DNA of 64,000 nucleotides from Methylobacterium sp. R2-1 (GTDB lineage Bacteria; Pseudomonadota; Alphaproteobacteria; Rhizobiales; Beijerinckiaceae), in NCBI RefSeq assembly GCF_014191355.1, contig NZ_JACHWM010000009.1:124001-188000 (forward strand), read 5' to 3'. Under the pieces are notes generated by a model, which ran no database searches, was not told the origin of the DNA, and worked only from the letters and a program-made list of their open reading frames with translations. Below are positions 17,642-26,751 of this stretch, one piece after another. Position 1 is the stretch's first letter; each line of letters begins with the position of its first letter. A program made the translations under genes and the position numbers.

Positions 17642-20470
17642 TCAGGTCAACCTCCTAAAAATCGGGCGCCAATTTTTCTGGCCGAGCTTAGAGCCACTAT
17701 GGATAATGGGTATTGTATTATTGGGGCACGTCTCCGGAAAAACAATTAAAAGCGCCTGATCATCGAAACCAAGGGGATGATCAAAATAAATTCTTGATCC
17801 GAGATCGCTTACAAGCGCTTTAGCCCTGTCTGATTCATCACCATTAGTCCAAATTGTAGAACTCTCACCGAAAGCATATGAATTATTGTCTAGGTATGAA
17901 CCCACACGTAGATCCCAGTCTAACCAATCATATTTCGATAAAGAGTCTCTTACGAAGCCGTCACCTTGCGCCGTTGACGTAAGCGCGAATGCTATGACGG
18001 GAACCTTGATCTCTCGCAATAGTTCCTGGTTGCTCTCGATGAAGTTGGTGATGTTTCTTGAAAACGATCTCCCCGAGGCTATGATATCATCTATCAACGC
18101 TATCCCATGAGTGCTTTTCCCGTCCTTTGATCGCGAAGTCATCAAAGCGGCAAAACCACGAGTCGATGAAATGCTTTTGGGAGAAATAGAGTTTTCGTCT
18201 GCAAATCTCGACGCATAAAATTGTCCGCTTTTGCCTTCGCCGTCAACATACAACACGACAAGATCATCTCGACGGTTTCCCCTGGCGCGATAGACCGGCG
18301 GCGGCAGAGCTTTTCGAATCACGGAATGAGCGGTCCGCAACAGCTCTCGAACTTGGATTTCGCTATAGAAAGTTATGTTGGCCAGAAGCTTGAAGAGCAG
18401 CCGTTGATCCCGTTGCGTTTCAACTTGCTCAATCCAAGTCCTAACCTCTTCAGACCCGACCTTTTTGCCCTGATAGGTCGGCCAATTCTCCGTCAGGGCA
18501 GTAATTTCCTTCGATGTGACGAATGCAGCGTCCTCCTCTGCTTGGACAGACCGTGCGATTTCTTCAGAAATAACGTCATGTGCAAGCCGCGCAACACCGA
18601 CTTCTCTCAACCAATCTTCAAACACAGGAAGTCTAAACGTGAAGACACCTGCATTTTCAATCAGAATATTTCTTCGAGTGAACTCAAGCAGCACTCCGCT
18701 TACTTCAGCCTCGCTGATTGCAACGGAATACCGATTTCGCCAAACACTATCGATCGTTATTTTTTCATCCCTGCGCAAAACGCGTCCAATTGCTACGAGC
18801 GCTCGCGTCCTGCGAAGGACATCCGGTTCACGCTCAGCTATCGGCTTATGCACACCATCCTGCCAGAGATGCTGAAAGAATGGCGTATCTGATGCAATTA
18901 TTTCCCTATCATATGCAGCTCTGACTTCATCAAAAGTAATATCCGAGTCTCTTTCAGCAATGGCTCTTGAAAATATGCTTGCGCAGATGAGTTTAGCGAA
19001 GTATGGATTTCCATTTCCTACTCTGAAAACTTCTTCGATAGCGTCGTCATGCCATTCCAACACACCGTTAGACGGCAATCGCACTAAATTGCAGAAGTCG
19101 TCCCATTCACTTATTTTTGAATAATAGTCGAGACTATCACTCGCCAGCTTGTTTAGCTTTTGCCCCTGGCGATCTATTATGAACGGCATGTTTTCGCCGC
19201 CAACAAGAACGATACAAAGGTTTGAATAATTTGTAAGGGCCCGGAGGTTGCCGAATAAACTTTCGGCGAGCATGCCACTTACATAAAGGTCGGAATGTAT
19301 TTCATCAAATTCGTCTATGATAATAACATATTTGTTCTGAGGCGAAATTTTCTCCGCGATCTCAACTAGCCCTGTGAGTGGCGCAAGGGACCCGCGAAAT
19401 TGGAAGGTGGGCACAATGGAACCCGGCGGAAGGCTGCCAACAATGGTAGCGGCAATCCGCTTTCCCAGTTCCTCTACCGAGGCTCTAGACTCATCGTGCG
19501 CAATGTTTCCCCACAGCAAATAAAGTTCAAATAGTTTTGCGCCTCGGGGATGCGACTTCGCAAAAGCAGACGACGCCAATATCAGAGATGTCTTTCCTAC
19601 CCTTTTTTGGCCTGTAACATAAAACGACTCCATCGGCGTTCGAAGCATACGATTAGCGAAGGCTCGAACTTTATCTTTTCTTCCGATAAATTCATCGCCT
19701 CGCGCCACATTGAAGCTATACGGACGAGAAAACTCCTGCTCTTCCCAATCAATGGAAGGATTCTGAGCAACAATGCGAAATGGAAAAATCTCAGTCTTTT
19801 CCTCAGCTAGCCCAAACTCCGACCAGGAAATCTCCATCAGGCCATCGATTTGCTCGGCCTGCTCGACGACCATAGCATCGAATATAAAGGCGAACGGTCC
19901 GGGGGGGACACTACCTACTGCTTGCGAAGGTGCATCTAGTGCGATACTCTCACCAGTTATGGCAATACTGATCGTAACACCAAGCGCCCTAGCGGGACCG
20001 GTATTTCTCAGTGGGATCGACACACGAATAATGCGTCCAGACTCATGCAGCGGCTGACGCTTTTCTACAATGCCATCCGGAGGAAGGTTGGGAGTTATAG
20101 ATGCTAGAAATCGCCCACGGGCCGCAGATTTGAATCCCTCTAAAGCTTGGTTCGCGGCCTTCAGGAATTTACGATAGAACTGATCTGCTAAAAAGGTTTG
20201 GTTTTGATCGCAGTATGTAAGTTCGTCGTCAATTGTATCAAACGCATCCTGAAGGTCCCCGGTAAGATTTTCATTTTGCTCGTTTATGCTGGCAAATTTC
20301 GACAATATGGCGTCGATTGAAGTCGAAATGTGGGCGTGTCCACAGAAAGCCGTGTATTGCTTAATGACCGAATGATTCAGTGCTTGCCGTAATGACTGGC
20401 GATGACTGGCGATGACTGATAATTCTGTCAAGCGAACTCGGCGTGGCTGCAATCGGAAGAAGAATCTCAC
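17642..20470 (-). CDS. STAND-type ATPase fused to a phosphoribosyltransferase-like domain (candidate defence effector)
   Basis: This 942-residue protein starts with GTG at 20470, with AGGT of the ribosome-binding site lying in the last codons of the upstream gene. Residues about 1-125 are helical. About 130-250 look like an Ig/CARDB-type beta-sandwich (PLRNTGPARALGVTISI). A STAND/AAA-like ATPase follows, with Walker A GQKRVGKTS (K293) and Walker B YVIIIDEFDE (D386), then a winged-helix-like stretch. The C-terminal third (about 690-900) contains VVLYVDGEGKSGQFYASRF and GIALIDDIIASGRSF (D794, D795). The latter is a good match to the PRPP-binding loop of phosphoribosyltransferases. Sensor-ATPase-effector layout, low GC content and an integrase nearby fit a phage-defence role. 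That role is inferred. Confidence 0.75.
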   Translation of the reverse strand: MRFFFRLQPRRVRLTELSVIASHRQSLRQALNHSVIKQYTAFCGHAHISTSIDAILSKFASINEQNENLTGDLQDAFDTIDDELTYCDQNQTFLADQFYRKFLKAANQALEGFKSAARGRFLASITPNLPPDGIVEKRQPLHESGRIIRVSIPLRNTGPARALGVTISIAITGESIALDAPSQAVGSVPPGPFAFIFDAMVVEQAEQIDGLMEISWSEFGLAEEKTEIFPFRIVAQNPSIDWEEQEFSRPYSFNVARGDEFIGRKDKVRAFANRMLRTPMESFYVTGQKRVGKTSLILASSAFAKSHPRGAKLFELYLLWGNIAHDESRASVEELGKRIAATIVGSLPPGSIVPTFQFRGSLAPLTGLVEIAEKISPQNKYVIIIDEFDEIHSDLYVSGMLAESLFGNLRALTNYSNLCIVLVGGENMPFIIDRQGQKLNKLASDSLDYYSKISEWDDFCNLVRLPSNGVLEWHDDAIEEVFRVGNGNPYFAKLICASIFSRAIAERDSDITFDEVRAAYDREIIASDTPFFQHLWQDGVHKPIAEREPDVLRRTRALVAIGRVLRRDEKITIDSVWRNRYSVAISEAEVSGVLLEFTRRNILIENAGVFTFRLPVFEDWLREVGVARLAHDVISEEIARSVQAEEDAAFVTSKEITALTENWPTYQGKKVGSEEVRTWIEQVETQRDQRLLFKLLANITFYSEIQVRELLRTAHSVIRKALPPPVYRARGNRRDDLVVLYVDGEGKSGQFYASRFADENSISPKSISSTRGFAALMTSRSKDGKSTHGIALIDDIIASGRSFSRNITNFIESNQELLREIKVPVIAFALTSTAQGDGFVRDSLSKYDWLDWDLRVGSYLDNNSYAFGESSTIWTNGDESDRAKALVSDLGSRIYFDHPLGFDDQALLIVFPETCPNNTIPIIHSGSKLGQKNWRPIFRRLT

Positions 20471-20474
20471 ATAT

Positions 20475-20885
20475 TTACCTATGGATCTCCATAAGTATTG
20501 CGTATTTTTCGTGATTTTGCTTCTTTGACTCCACTTGAAAGTATCGGGACACGAGGGGAAGCGATTTCTCGCAAATCTCTACTATGCTTCTAGCGATTTG
20601 ATTCTCTGCCGTACTTCTAGGTATCAGATCTGGCACGCCGAGACAGCGCAGTATTATACCAGCTATTTCTTGGTTTGGCTGTGCTTGATTTTTTAGTTCA
20701 GACAGCGCTTCTGCAAGCGTCGCCCCGCGCTCCAATTGCAGCGTTTCAATCAGGTGCAGCCTTAATATCTTTCTTGCTTCATCCACATCTTTTTCGGTTG
20801 CATCTCTTCCGGAAACCTTCTTTTCGATCTGAGATCCGACTGCGAGCATGTACTTAGCCTTGTCGACGGAGGCGTGATCGTTCAA
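20475..20885 (-). CDS. Small helical partner of the STAND-phosphoribosyltransferase protein
   Basis: The 136-residue product is predicted mostly helical and ends in ESKKQNHEKYAILMEIHR. Its TAA stop lies 4 bp before the GTG of the large ATPase gene, so the two should be co-translated. The start is TTG at 20885 without a strong ribosome-binding site; ATG at 20849 is an alternative. Base composition is AT-rich like the ATPase gene and unlike the flanking chromosome. I recognise no family. It could be a sensor, adaptor or inhibitor of the ATPase. Confidence 0.55.
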   Translation of the reverse strand: MNDHASVDKAKYMLAVGSQIEKKVSGRDATEKDVDEARKILRLHLIETLQLERGATLAEALSELKNQAQPNQEIAGIILRCLGVPDLIPRSTAENQIARSIVEICEKSLPLVSRYFQVESKKQNHEKYAILMEIHR

Positions 20886-21169
20886 ATAATAAGGTAGTTC
20901 GCTGACCGTAAGTCGCTTTTAGATTGCGAGCCGGCATGATTCAATGGTGGCGGATTCCTTCAGGCAGTTTTATCTGCCGCTTCAGGAAGCTTTCTGGATG
21001 CTAGTTGCCTGTCAGCCATATAGACTCTCCGGCGGACCAAAGGCATTTAGGCGACCCGCGTTTTGACATCGTAGCTCACAGCGTCTGATCTGACCGGCTA
21101 GCTTTGAGCTGGACTGTTTGAGAGGATCAGTCAGGATCGGAAGAGCCGAGGATGAAGTGAGGTCAAAGA

Positions 21170-21512
21170 TGAGCGCGGAGCAGGTGATACTCAAGCTGCG
21201 CAATATCCGGATATAGGCGGCACAGGACAGGAGCTTAGCGATAGCGTTCAAGGAAGCGGGATTTCCTAGCAGAGTCATTATCGCTGGCGCAAAGCGTGCG
21301 GCGGCCTGCATCTTTGGCACGCCACGCTACGTGCCGGCGTCGCTGACCGACGAGGATGCGCTGACCCGCGCCATCGTCGCCTTGGCGTCCAAATACAGGC
21401 GCTACGGCTACCGCCGCGTCACCGCGCCACTGTAGGCTGCCGGCTGGCAGGTGAGCAAGGACCGGGTTCAGCGCATCTGGCTTCGTAGCAGGCTCAAGGT
21501 CCCGCAGAAGTG
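21170..21512 (+). pseudogene. IS3-family transposase remnant
   Basis: The plus strand gives an OrfA-like start (SAEQVILKLRNI) that soon meets a stop. An OrfB segment then reads RYVPASLTDEDALTRAIVAL, KYRRYGYRRVTAPL, a TAG stop, AAGWQVSKDRVQRIW and LKVPQK. This is typical of IS3-family OrfB before its DDE domain, which is absent. The rest of 20886-21686 contains no other gene I can support. Confidence 0.65.
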
Positions 21513-21686
21513 AGGATGTGTAGGGCGGCCACGGCGCTACGGAGATTTTATTCAAGCCATCACAGTCCATGCTGACGTAGCACGGTGGTCCCTGCGAATC
21601 CCGACGACACCGGCGCCAGAGGCTCGCGCCAAGCTAGCGCCCCGGCCGAGCTGTCTATCTCAAGATCGTAAAGCCGCGGCATCGAA

Positions 21687-22994
21687 CTATGCTGCCCCTT
21701 GGTCGACAAGCAGGTTCACCTCGCCCACATTGCTCTCGATAATGTCTTGTACCAGCTCAGGTGCCAACTCGTCGGCCCAAACCTGGAGTGCAGCCGTTTT
21801 CTCGGCGAGGTAAGAATAGTGTCGGTAGGTCGCGCCGATGCCCTTTAGCGTATGGCCGAGGCAGACCTCGATGATGTGCGGCGCGATGCCGAGACGCTCC
21901 ATGTGCGTGGCCATCGACCGGCGCAGGTCGTGGACGACCCACGGCGACAGGGCCGCCTCGCGCTCGCCCGCGATCAGCGCGTCGAGCTTCGCTTTTGCAC
22001 CACTGAAGTCCGAGATTGGCCGTGAGCCCGCGAGAGACGAGAGGACGTACGGGCCGAACTCCGGTGCGGGCAGCGCTTGGACGATAGCGCGCGCTTGTCG
22101 GCTGAGCGGCACGACCTGCGGCTTGCCGGTCTTGTACTCGCTGGCGGGAATCTCGAGACGCGAGCGGTTGGGCGTCAGCCAGTCAATCCGAGCATTCGCC
22201 CATTCTCCGCGCCGGTCTCCGGTTAGCATGATGAGCTGAAAGTACGGCCCCCAGGGGTAAGGCATCGCCGAGGCCGCCTTCCATACGGTCCGCAGTTCCT
22301 CCATGCTGAGCACCCGGTCACGCGGCTTCAGGCGGTCGCGGTTGCGCACGTTCGCGAGCGGATTGTCCGGCAGGAGTTCGACGTCGAAGCCGAACTGAAA
22401 CATAGCGCGTGTCCATTTGCGAACCTCTGCGGCTGCTCCAGGACCGCCGCGTATCGTTTTATAGCTTCCGCGCTTGGATTTGACCGTAGTCTCGGTCGGC
22501 TGGCGCACCTCTTCAAGCAGCGCGATAAAGTCTGTGCGGGTGATAGACGCTAACTCGCGGTCTCCCCATCGTGGCGAAATGTGCAAGGCGAGCAGCTTTT
22601 CGACGTCGCCGCCGGCACGGGTGTTGCGGCGCAGATGCTCCGTTGTGTATCGCTCGATAAGTTCGTGGACCCTCACAACCGCCTTCGGCTTCGGTCGCAG
22701 TGTTTCGACAGGATCCGTTCCCGCGCGTGCCAACCGCCGCACAGCGAGAGCCTTCTCGCGCGCCTCGGCCAAGCTGATGAGCGGGTACTCACCTAGTGTT
22801 ATTCGTCGCTTGTCGCCGGACAGGCGGTCTCGTGGAGTGCCGCCCACTGTTCCTCCTCCTTGGACCCGGAATGTCACGGCCCACGTCATGACCCCACGCT
22901 GGGAGACACGCAGGGTAAGTCCGTCGCGGTCCGGTAACTCGTACCGTGTGCCGTTGGGGCGAAGCGCTCTAAGGCGCGTGTCCGCGAGGGGCAT
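21687..22994 (-). CDS. P4-type tyrosine recombinase/integrase of the genomic island
   Basis: From ATG 22994 the 435-residue protein has the DUF4102-type arm-binding N-terminus (MPLADTRLRALRPNGTRYEL, then GLTLRVSQRG, RITLGEYPLISLAEAREKAL), a central SAM-like core-binding domain, and the catalytic domain. Catalytic residues are visible as the Arg in LTGDRRGEW, the HxxR box VVHDLRRSMATHM, the His in CLGHTLKG and the Tyr in ATYRHYSYLAEK. A longer frame to 23069 lacks family residues. P4-type integrases usually insert at tRNA 3' ends, and a tRNA-Gly 3' fragment starts 150 bp away. It should drive integration of the element to its left. Confidence 0.95.
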   Translation of the reverse strand: MPLADTRLRALRPNGTRYELPDRDGLTLRVSQRGVMTWAVTFRVQGGGTVGGTPRDRLSGDKRRITLGEYPLISLAEAREKALAVRRLARAGTDPVETLRPKPKAVVRVHELIERYTTEHLRRNTRAGGDVEKLLALHISPRWGDRELASITRTDFIALLEEVRQPTETTVKSKRGSYKTIRGGPGAAAEVRKWTRAMFQFGFDVELLPDNPLANVRNRDRLKPRDRVLSMEELRTVWKAASAMPYPWGPYFQLIMLTGDRRGEWANARIDWLTPNRSRLEIPASEYKTGKPQVVPLSRQARAIVQALPAPEFGPYVLSSLAGSRPISDFSGAKAKLDALIAGEREAALSPWVVHDLRRSMATHMERLGIAPHIIEVCLGHTLKGIGATYRHYSYLAEKTAALQVWADELAPELVQDIIESNVGEVNLLVDQGAA

Positions 22995-23053
22995 GGTGTA
23001 ATCTTGGGGTGCCGATTGGGGTGCCAGTTTCGCGAAAATGCTGGTGAAGCGTA

Positions 23054-23132
23054 GCGAACAACGGCGCACAATGCCAGAGCTAAGTCATTGTCGAAGAAAG
23101 ACTTTTGCGAACATCAGCGAACGTTGGCGAAC
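23054..23132 (+). repeat. GCGAAC direct repeats between integrase and attachment site
   Basis: GCGAAC occurs at 23107-23112, 23117-23122 and 23127-23132 with an exact 10-bp period, about one helical turn, and once more at 23054-23059. The array abuts the tRNA-derived attachment core. It may be the arm-type site of the integrase or an excisionase-binding array. Confidence 0.5.
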
Positions 23133-23143
23133 AGTGTCGAGGC

Positions 23144-23190
23144 CCTTGCCAAGGTTGGGGTCGAGGGTTCGAATCCCTTCGCCCGCTCCA
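23144..23190 (+). other. Attachment site: duplicated 3' half of tRNA-Gly(GCC)
   Basis: The 47 bp begin CCTTGCCAAGGTTGGGG, giving the anticodon loop TTGCCAA with GCC anticodon. They continue with the T-arm GAGGGTTCGAATCCCTT and end in the acceptor strand CGCCCGC, discriminator T and CCA. The 5' half of the tRNA is missing, so this is not a functional gene. It is the copy left at the far end of an element integrated into tRNA-Gly. The orientation places the island to the left and the original chromosome to the right. Confidence 0.85.
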
Positions 23191-23339
23191 GTTTCATCAA
23201 AAGAACTGACCGACCTACGAGAAGCCGCCATTGGGCGGCTTTCGTCGTTCACGGCCTGCAGTGAGACGCGGCAGCGGCAGCGTTAACGGTCTGTTAGCCA
23301 AACAATTCCTAACGTCCGGCCGGTGCAGGAAGGCCGGGC

Positions 23340-25493
23340 ATGCTCGAACATCGTACAACGCGCACGGCCGGACGGGTGTCGGCCATGGAGCCGGTCGAGC
23401 GCTACCTTGCCAAGGCCGCGACGCATCGCGCCGCCGGCCGCTTCCAGAAGGCGCGCCGCAATCTTCAACTCGCGATCGAAGCGGCGCCCGGCCATGCCGA
23501 GGCGCATTTCGAACTCGGGGTGTTCACCAGCCGGACCGAGGCACCGGCCTCGGCCGTGCCGCACTTCGTGGCCGCCCTCAGATCCGCGCCCGAGCGGCCA
23601 GCCTACTGGCTCGCCCTCGCGAGCACGCTGCTGACGCTGAATCGGGTGAGCGAGGCGCGCGCCCTCATGGAGCGCTTCCGCGGGCAGGGGCTGCCCGACA
23701 CCGAGACACGCGCGGTTCTCAAGGATTTCATCGATCAGGCTTTCACCCTGGGCCGGGCGCATTACGACGCGAACGATCTGCCCACAGCCGAGCTCCTGTT
23801 CGACCTCGTCATCGGCCTGGACGACACCCACGCCAACGCGACTCACCTTGCGGGGGCCGCCGCCGCCCGAAGCGGCCGTCACCAGCAGGCCTACGACCTG
23901 CTCAGCATCGCGATCTACCGCGAGCCCGACAACGCCGCCTTCTTCAGCAGCCTCGGCGCGCTCCTCATCACGCTCGGTGATTACCCGGGCGCGATCTCGG
24001 CCCTCGAAAAGGCGATCACGCTCGACCCGGATCTGGCCATCGCGCACTCGAACCTGTCCGGCGTGCTCCAGCGCATCGGGCAGCACGCGTCGGCCGTGAG
24101 CCACGCGCTGCGCTCGATCGAGCTCAACCCGAACTTCTTCGGTGCCCACATCAACCTCGGATGCGGCCTGAAGAGCCTCGGCCGGCTGCCCGAGGCGATC
24201 GCGAGCTTCGACCAGGCTCTCGCCCTCGATCCGAGCAACGTCGCGGCCCATTCCAACCGGCTCTTCGCCAAGCTCTACGCCGAAGGGGTTCCACCGACCG
24301 AGTACGCCGCGGACGCCCGGAGCTTCGGCACGCGCCTCGCCGACCCTCTCCTGCGGCGGCGCCCCTTCGCCAACGACCGCGATCCCGACCGGCGCCTGCG
24401 GGTCGGGTTCGTCTCGGGCGATCTCTGCACCCATGCCGTCGCCCGGTTCATCGAGCCGTTCCTGCGCCACTTCGACCGGACGCGGTTCGAGACGCGCGCC
24501 TACATGACCCAGGCCGGGGAGGACGGGGTCTCGGCGCGCCTGCGCCCGCTCTTCGACGGCTGGCACAACATCGCCGCCCTGGACGACGACGCGGCCGCCG
24601 ACCTGATCGAGGCCGACGCCATCGACATCCTGGTCGATCTGTCGGGCCACAGTGCTGGTCACCGGTTGCTCATCTTCGCCCGCAAGCCGGCGCCGGTTCA
24701 GGTCACGTGGATCGGCCACCCCGCGACGACCGGCCTGCGCGCCATGGACTACCGCTTGAGCGATTTCGGCCACGACGAGCCCGGCTTGTCGGACACGCTG
24801 CACACCGAGACGGTGTGGCGGCTGCCGGGCGTGTCGGCCACCTACGAGGCGCCCGGTGACATCCCGCCGGTGCGTGCGCACGCGCCCTTCGAAGATAACG
24901 GCTTCGTCACCTTTGGCACGATGAACCGCTTCGAGAAGATCGGAGATCGGGCGCTGGAAACCTGGGCCGACATCCTACGAGCGCTACCCGACGCACGCCT
25001 GTTCATGGTCGCCGCCGACGTGAACTCGCCGGAGATCCGGGCTCAGGTCGAGGCCCGCCTGTCGCGCGCCGGGCTGCCGCTCGACCGGGTGCGCCTGCAT
25101 CCGCGCGTCACCAGCGGCTACTACGCGCTCTACCACGAGATCGACATCGCCCTCGATTCCTTCCCCTATAACGGCGGCACGACGAGTTGCGACACGCTTG
25201 CCATGGGCGTTCCCCTGATCGTCCTGGCAGGCACTCACGCGGCAGCGCGCACGGGCATCGCCGCCCTGAGAGCGATCGGGCTCGAAGAATTCGCGGCCGC
25301 GACGCCAGAGGATTATGCGGCCCGCGCCGTCGCCCTCGCCAGCGATCTCGATCGCCTGCGCGCGATCCGCTCAGGGCTTCGCGAACGCGTCTTCGCCAGC
25401 CCGCTGATGGACCATGCCCGCTTCGCCGGAGAGGTCGGTGACGCCTTCCGCGCCATGTGGAGGCGCTGGATCGATGCGAACCGCGCCGCTTGA
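23340..25493 (+). CDS. TPR-containing SPINDLY/OGT-like glycosyltransferase
   Basis: The 717-residue protein starts at ATG 23340 behind AGGAAG. Residues about 18-310 hold TPR repeats (for example ALEKAITLDPDLAIAHSNLS and AIASFDQALALDPSNVAAHS). The C-terminal part (about 330-700) is a GT41-type catalytic region with RLRVGFVSGDLCTHAVARF, VDLSGHSAGHRLLIFARKP, VTWIGHPATTGLRAMDY, FGTMNRFEKI and DSFPYNGGTTSCDTLAMGVP. Such enzymes transfer a sugar, often GlcNAc or fucose, to Ser/Thr. It is the first gene of a seven-gene overlapping operon of sugar-modifying enzymes, so it may glycosylate a surface protein such as flagellin. The acceptor is not shown by the sequence. Confidence 0.9.
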   Translation: MLEHRTTRTAGRVSAMEPVERYLAKAATHRAAGRFQKARRNLQLAIEAAPGHAEAHFELGVFTSRTEAPASAVPHFVAALRSAPERPAYWLALASTLLTLNRVSEARALMERFRGQGLPDTETRAVLKDFIDQAFTLGRAHYDANDLPTAELLFDLVIGLDDTHANATHLAGAAAARSGRHQQAYDLLSIAIYREPDNAAFFSSLGALLITLGDYPGAISALEKAITLDPDLAIAHSNLSGVLQRIGQHASAVSHALRSIELNPNFFGAHINLGCGLKSLGRLPEAIASFDQALALDPSNVAAHSNRLFAKLYAEGVPPTEYAADARSFGTRLADPLLRRRPFANDRDPDRRLRVGFVSGDLCTHAVARFIEPFLRHFDRTRFETRAYMTQAGEDGVSARLRPLFDGWHNIAALDDDAAADLIEADAIDILVDLSGHSAGHRLLIFARKPAPVQVTWIGHPATTGLRAMDYRLSDFGHDEPGLSDTLHTETVWRLPGVSATYEAPGDIPPVRAHAPFEDNGFVTFGTMNRFEKIGDRALETWADILRALPDARLFMVAADVNSPEIRAQVEARLSRAGLPLDRVRLHPRVTSGYYALYHEIDIALDSFPYNGGTTSCDTLAMGVPLIVLAGTHAAARTGIAALRAIGLEEFAAATPEDYAARAVALASDLDRLRAIRSGLRERVFASPLMDHARFAGEVGDAFRAMWRRWIDANRAA

Positions 25494-26751
25494 CCCGATC
25501 CACGAGGCGGACCGCCTCCCGCAATCCGAGCGTGAGGATGAGCCTCCGGTTCGGGCGACCCTGCGCCGATTGGAGCAGGAATTCGCACAGATCCTCGACT
25601 CCGCCTCAGAGACGTCCCCGCAGGTAGCCTCGGAGTCGGAGGGCGCAGCCGATCCGGTCTACGTCACCCGTCCGTTCCTTCCGCCCCTCGAAGAGTTCGA
25701 GCCGCTGTTGCGGCAGATCTGGCAGACGCGGATTCTGACCAATGGCGGCCCGTTCCACAAGGAATTGGAGGCGCGCCTGCGCGACCATCTCGGCGTGCCC
25801 CAGGTCGCGCTGTTCAACAACGCGACGACGGCGCTGATCATGGCGCTGCGGGCCCTCGACCTCACGGGCGAGGTGATCACGACGCCCTATTCCTTCGTCG
25901 CGACCTCGCACGCCCTGCTCTGGAGCGGCCTCACCCCCGTCTTCGTCGACATCGACCCGGTGACCCTCAATCTCGATCCCGCCCGGATCGAGGCCGCGAT
26001 CACCCCGCGCACCAGCGCGATCCTGCCGGTTCACTGCTATGGTCAGCCCTGCGACGTGGAAGCGATCGCGGAAATCGCCGCCCGGCACGGGCTCAAGGTG
26101 ATCTACGACGCCGCCCACGCCTTCGGCGTGCACCATCGCGGCGGAAGCGTGCTGAACCACGGCAACCTCTCGGTCCTGAGCTTCCACGCCACCAAGGTGT
26201 TCAACACCTTCGAGGGTGGCGCCATCGTCTGCGCCGATCCAGCGATGAAGGATCGGATCGACAAGCTCAAGAACTTCGGTCACGACGGCGAGACGTCGGT
26301 TCCGGATGTGGGGCTCAACGGCAAGATGAGCGAGTTGAACGCGGCGCTCGGCCTCGTTCAGCTCCGGCATATCGGCACCGCGCTGTCGGGCCGGCAGGCG
26401 GTCGATGCAGCCTATCGCGAGGGATTGCGGGGCATTCCCGGCATCCGCTGCCTGGACTTCGCCGCAGAAGGCGCCGCCAACTACGCCTATTTCCCGATCC
26501 TGGTCGGGTCTGATTACCCGATCAGCCGCGATGCGCTCTACGAGGTGCTCAAGCGCGACGGCATCCACCCCCGGCGCTACTTCCACCCCCTGATCTCGGA
26601 CTTCCCGATGTACCGGGCGCTGCCCAGCGCCCGCCGGGAGGGTCTGCCGGTAGCGGCTGCAGCCGCCGACCGAGTACTCTGCCTGCCGATCTATCCTGAT
26701 CTCGACCCCGCCATCGTGGCGCGGGTCGCCCGTCGGATCGCCCGGCCATGA
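25474..26751 (+). CDS. DegT/DnrJ/EryC1/StrS-type PLP aminotransferase
   Basis: I choose ATG 25474 (425 residues), which overlaps the previous gene by 20 bp; an upstream in-frame start at 25414 is possible. After a variable N-terminus of about 60 residues the family features follow: ILTNGGPFHKELE, FNNATTALIMALRALDL, VITTPYSFVATSHALLWSG, the PLP-phosphate and ring contacts (VIYDAAHAFGV), and the Schiff-base lysine K241 in SFHATKVFNTFEGG. The C-terminus has the sugar-site block HPRRYFHPL. It should aminate a keto-sugar nucleotide. The acetyltransferase and methyltransferase downstream could then modify the amino sugar. The exact sugar is unknown. Confidence 0.9.
   Translation: MRTAPLDPIHEADRLPQSEREDEPPVRATLRRLEQEFAQILDSASETSPQVASESEGAADPVYVTRPFLPPLEEFEPLLRQIWQTRILTNGGPFHKELEARLRDHLGVPQVALFNNATTALIMALRALDLTGEVITTPYSFVATSHALLWSGLTPVFVDIDPVTLNLDPARIEAAITPRTSAILPVHCYGQPCDVEAIAEIAARHGLKVIYDAAHAFGVHHRGGSVLNHGNLSVLSFHATKVFNTFEGGAIVCADPAMKDRIDKLKNFGHDGETSVPDVGLNGKMSELNAALGLVQLRHIGTALSGRQAVDAAYREGLRGIPGIRCLDFAAEGAANYAYFPILVGSDYPISRDALYEVLKRDGIHPRRYFHPLISDFPMYRALPSARREGLPVAAAAADRVLCLPIYPDLDPAIVARVARRIARP

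Noticed and set aside
23144..23190. A complete tRNA-Gly gene ending at 23190
   Set aside because: The bases before 23144 do not form the acceptor and D arms; only the 3' half is present.
23283..24881. A 532-codon minus-strand frame
   Set aside because: It lies opposite the SPINDLY-like gene, whose family motifs are clear. Long antisense frames are expected in high-GC DNA.
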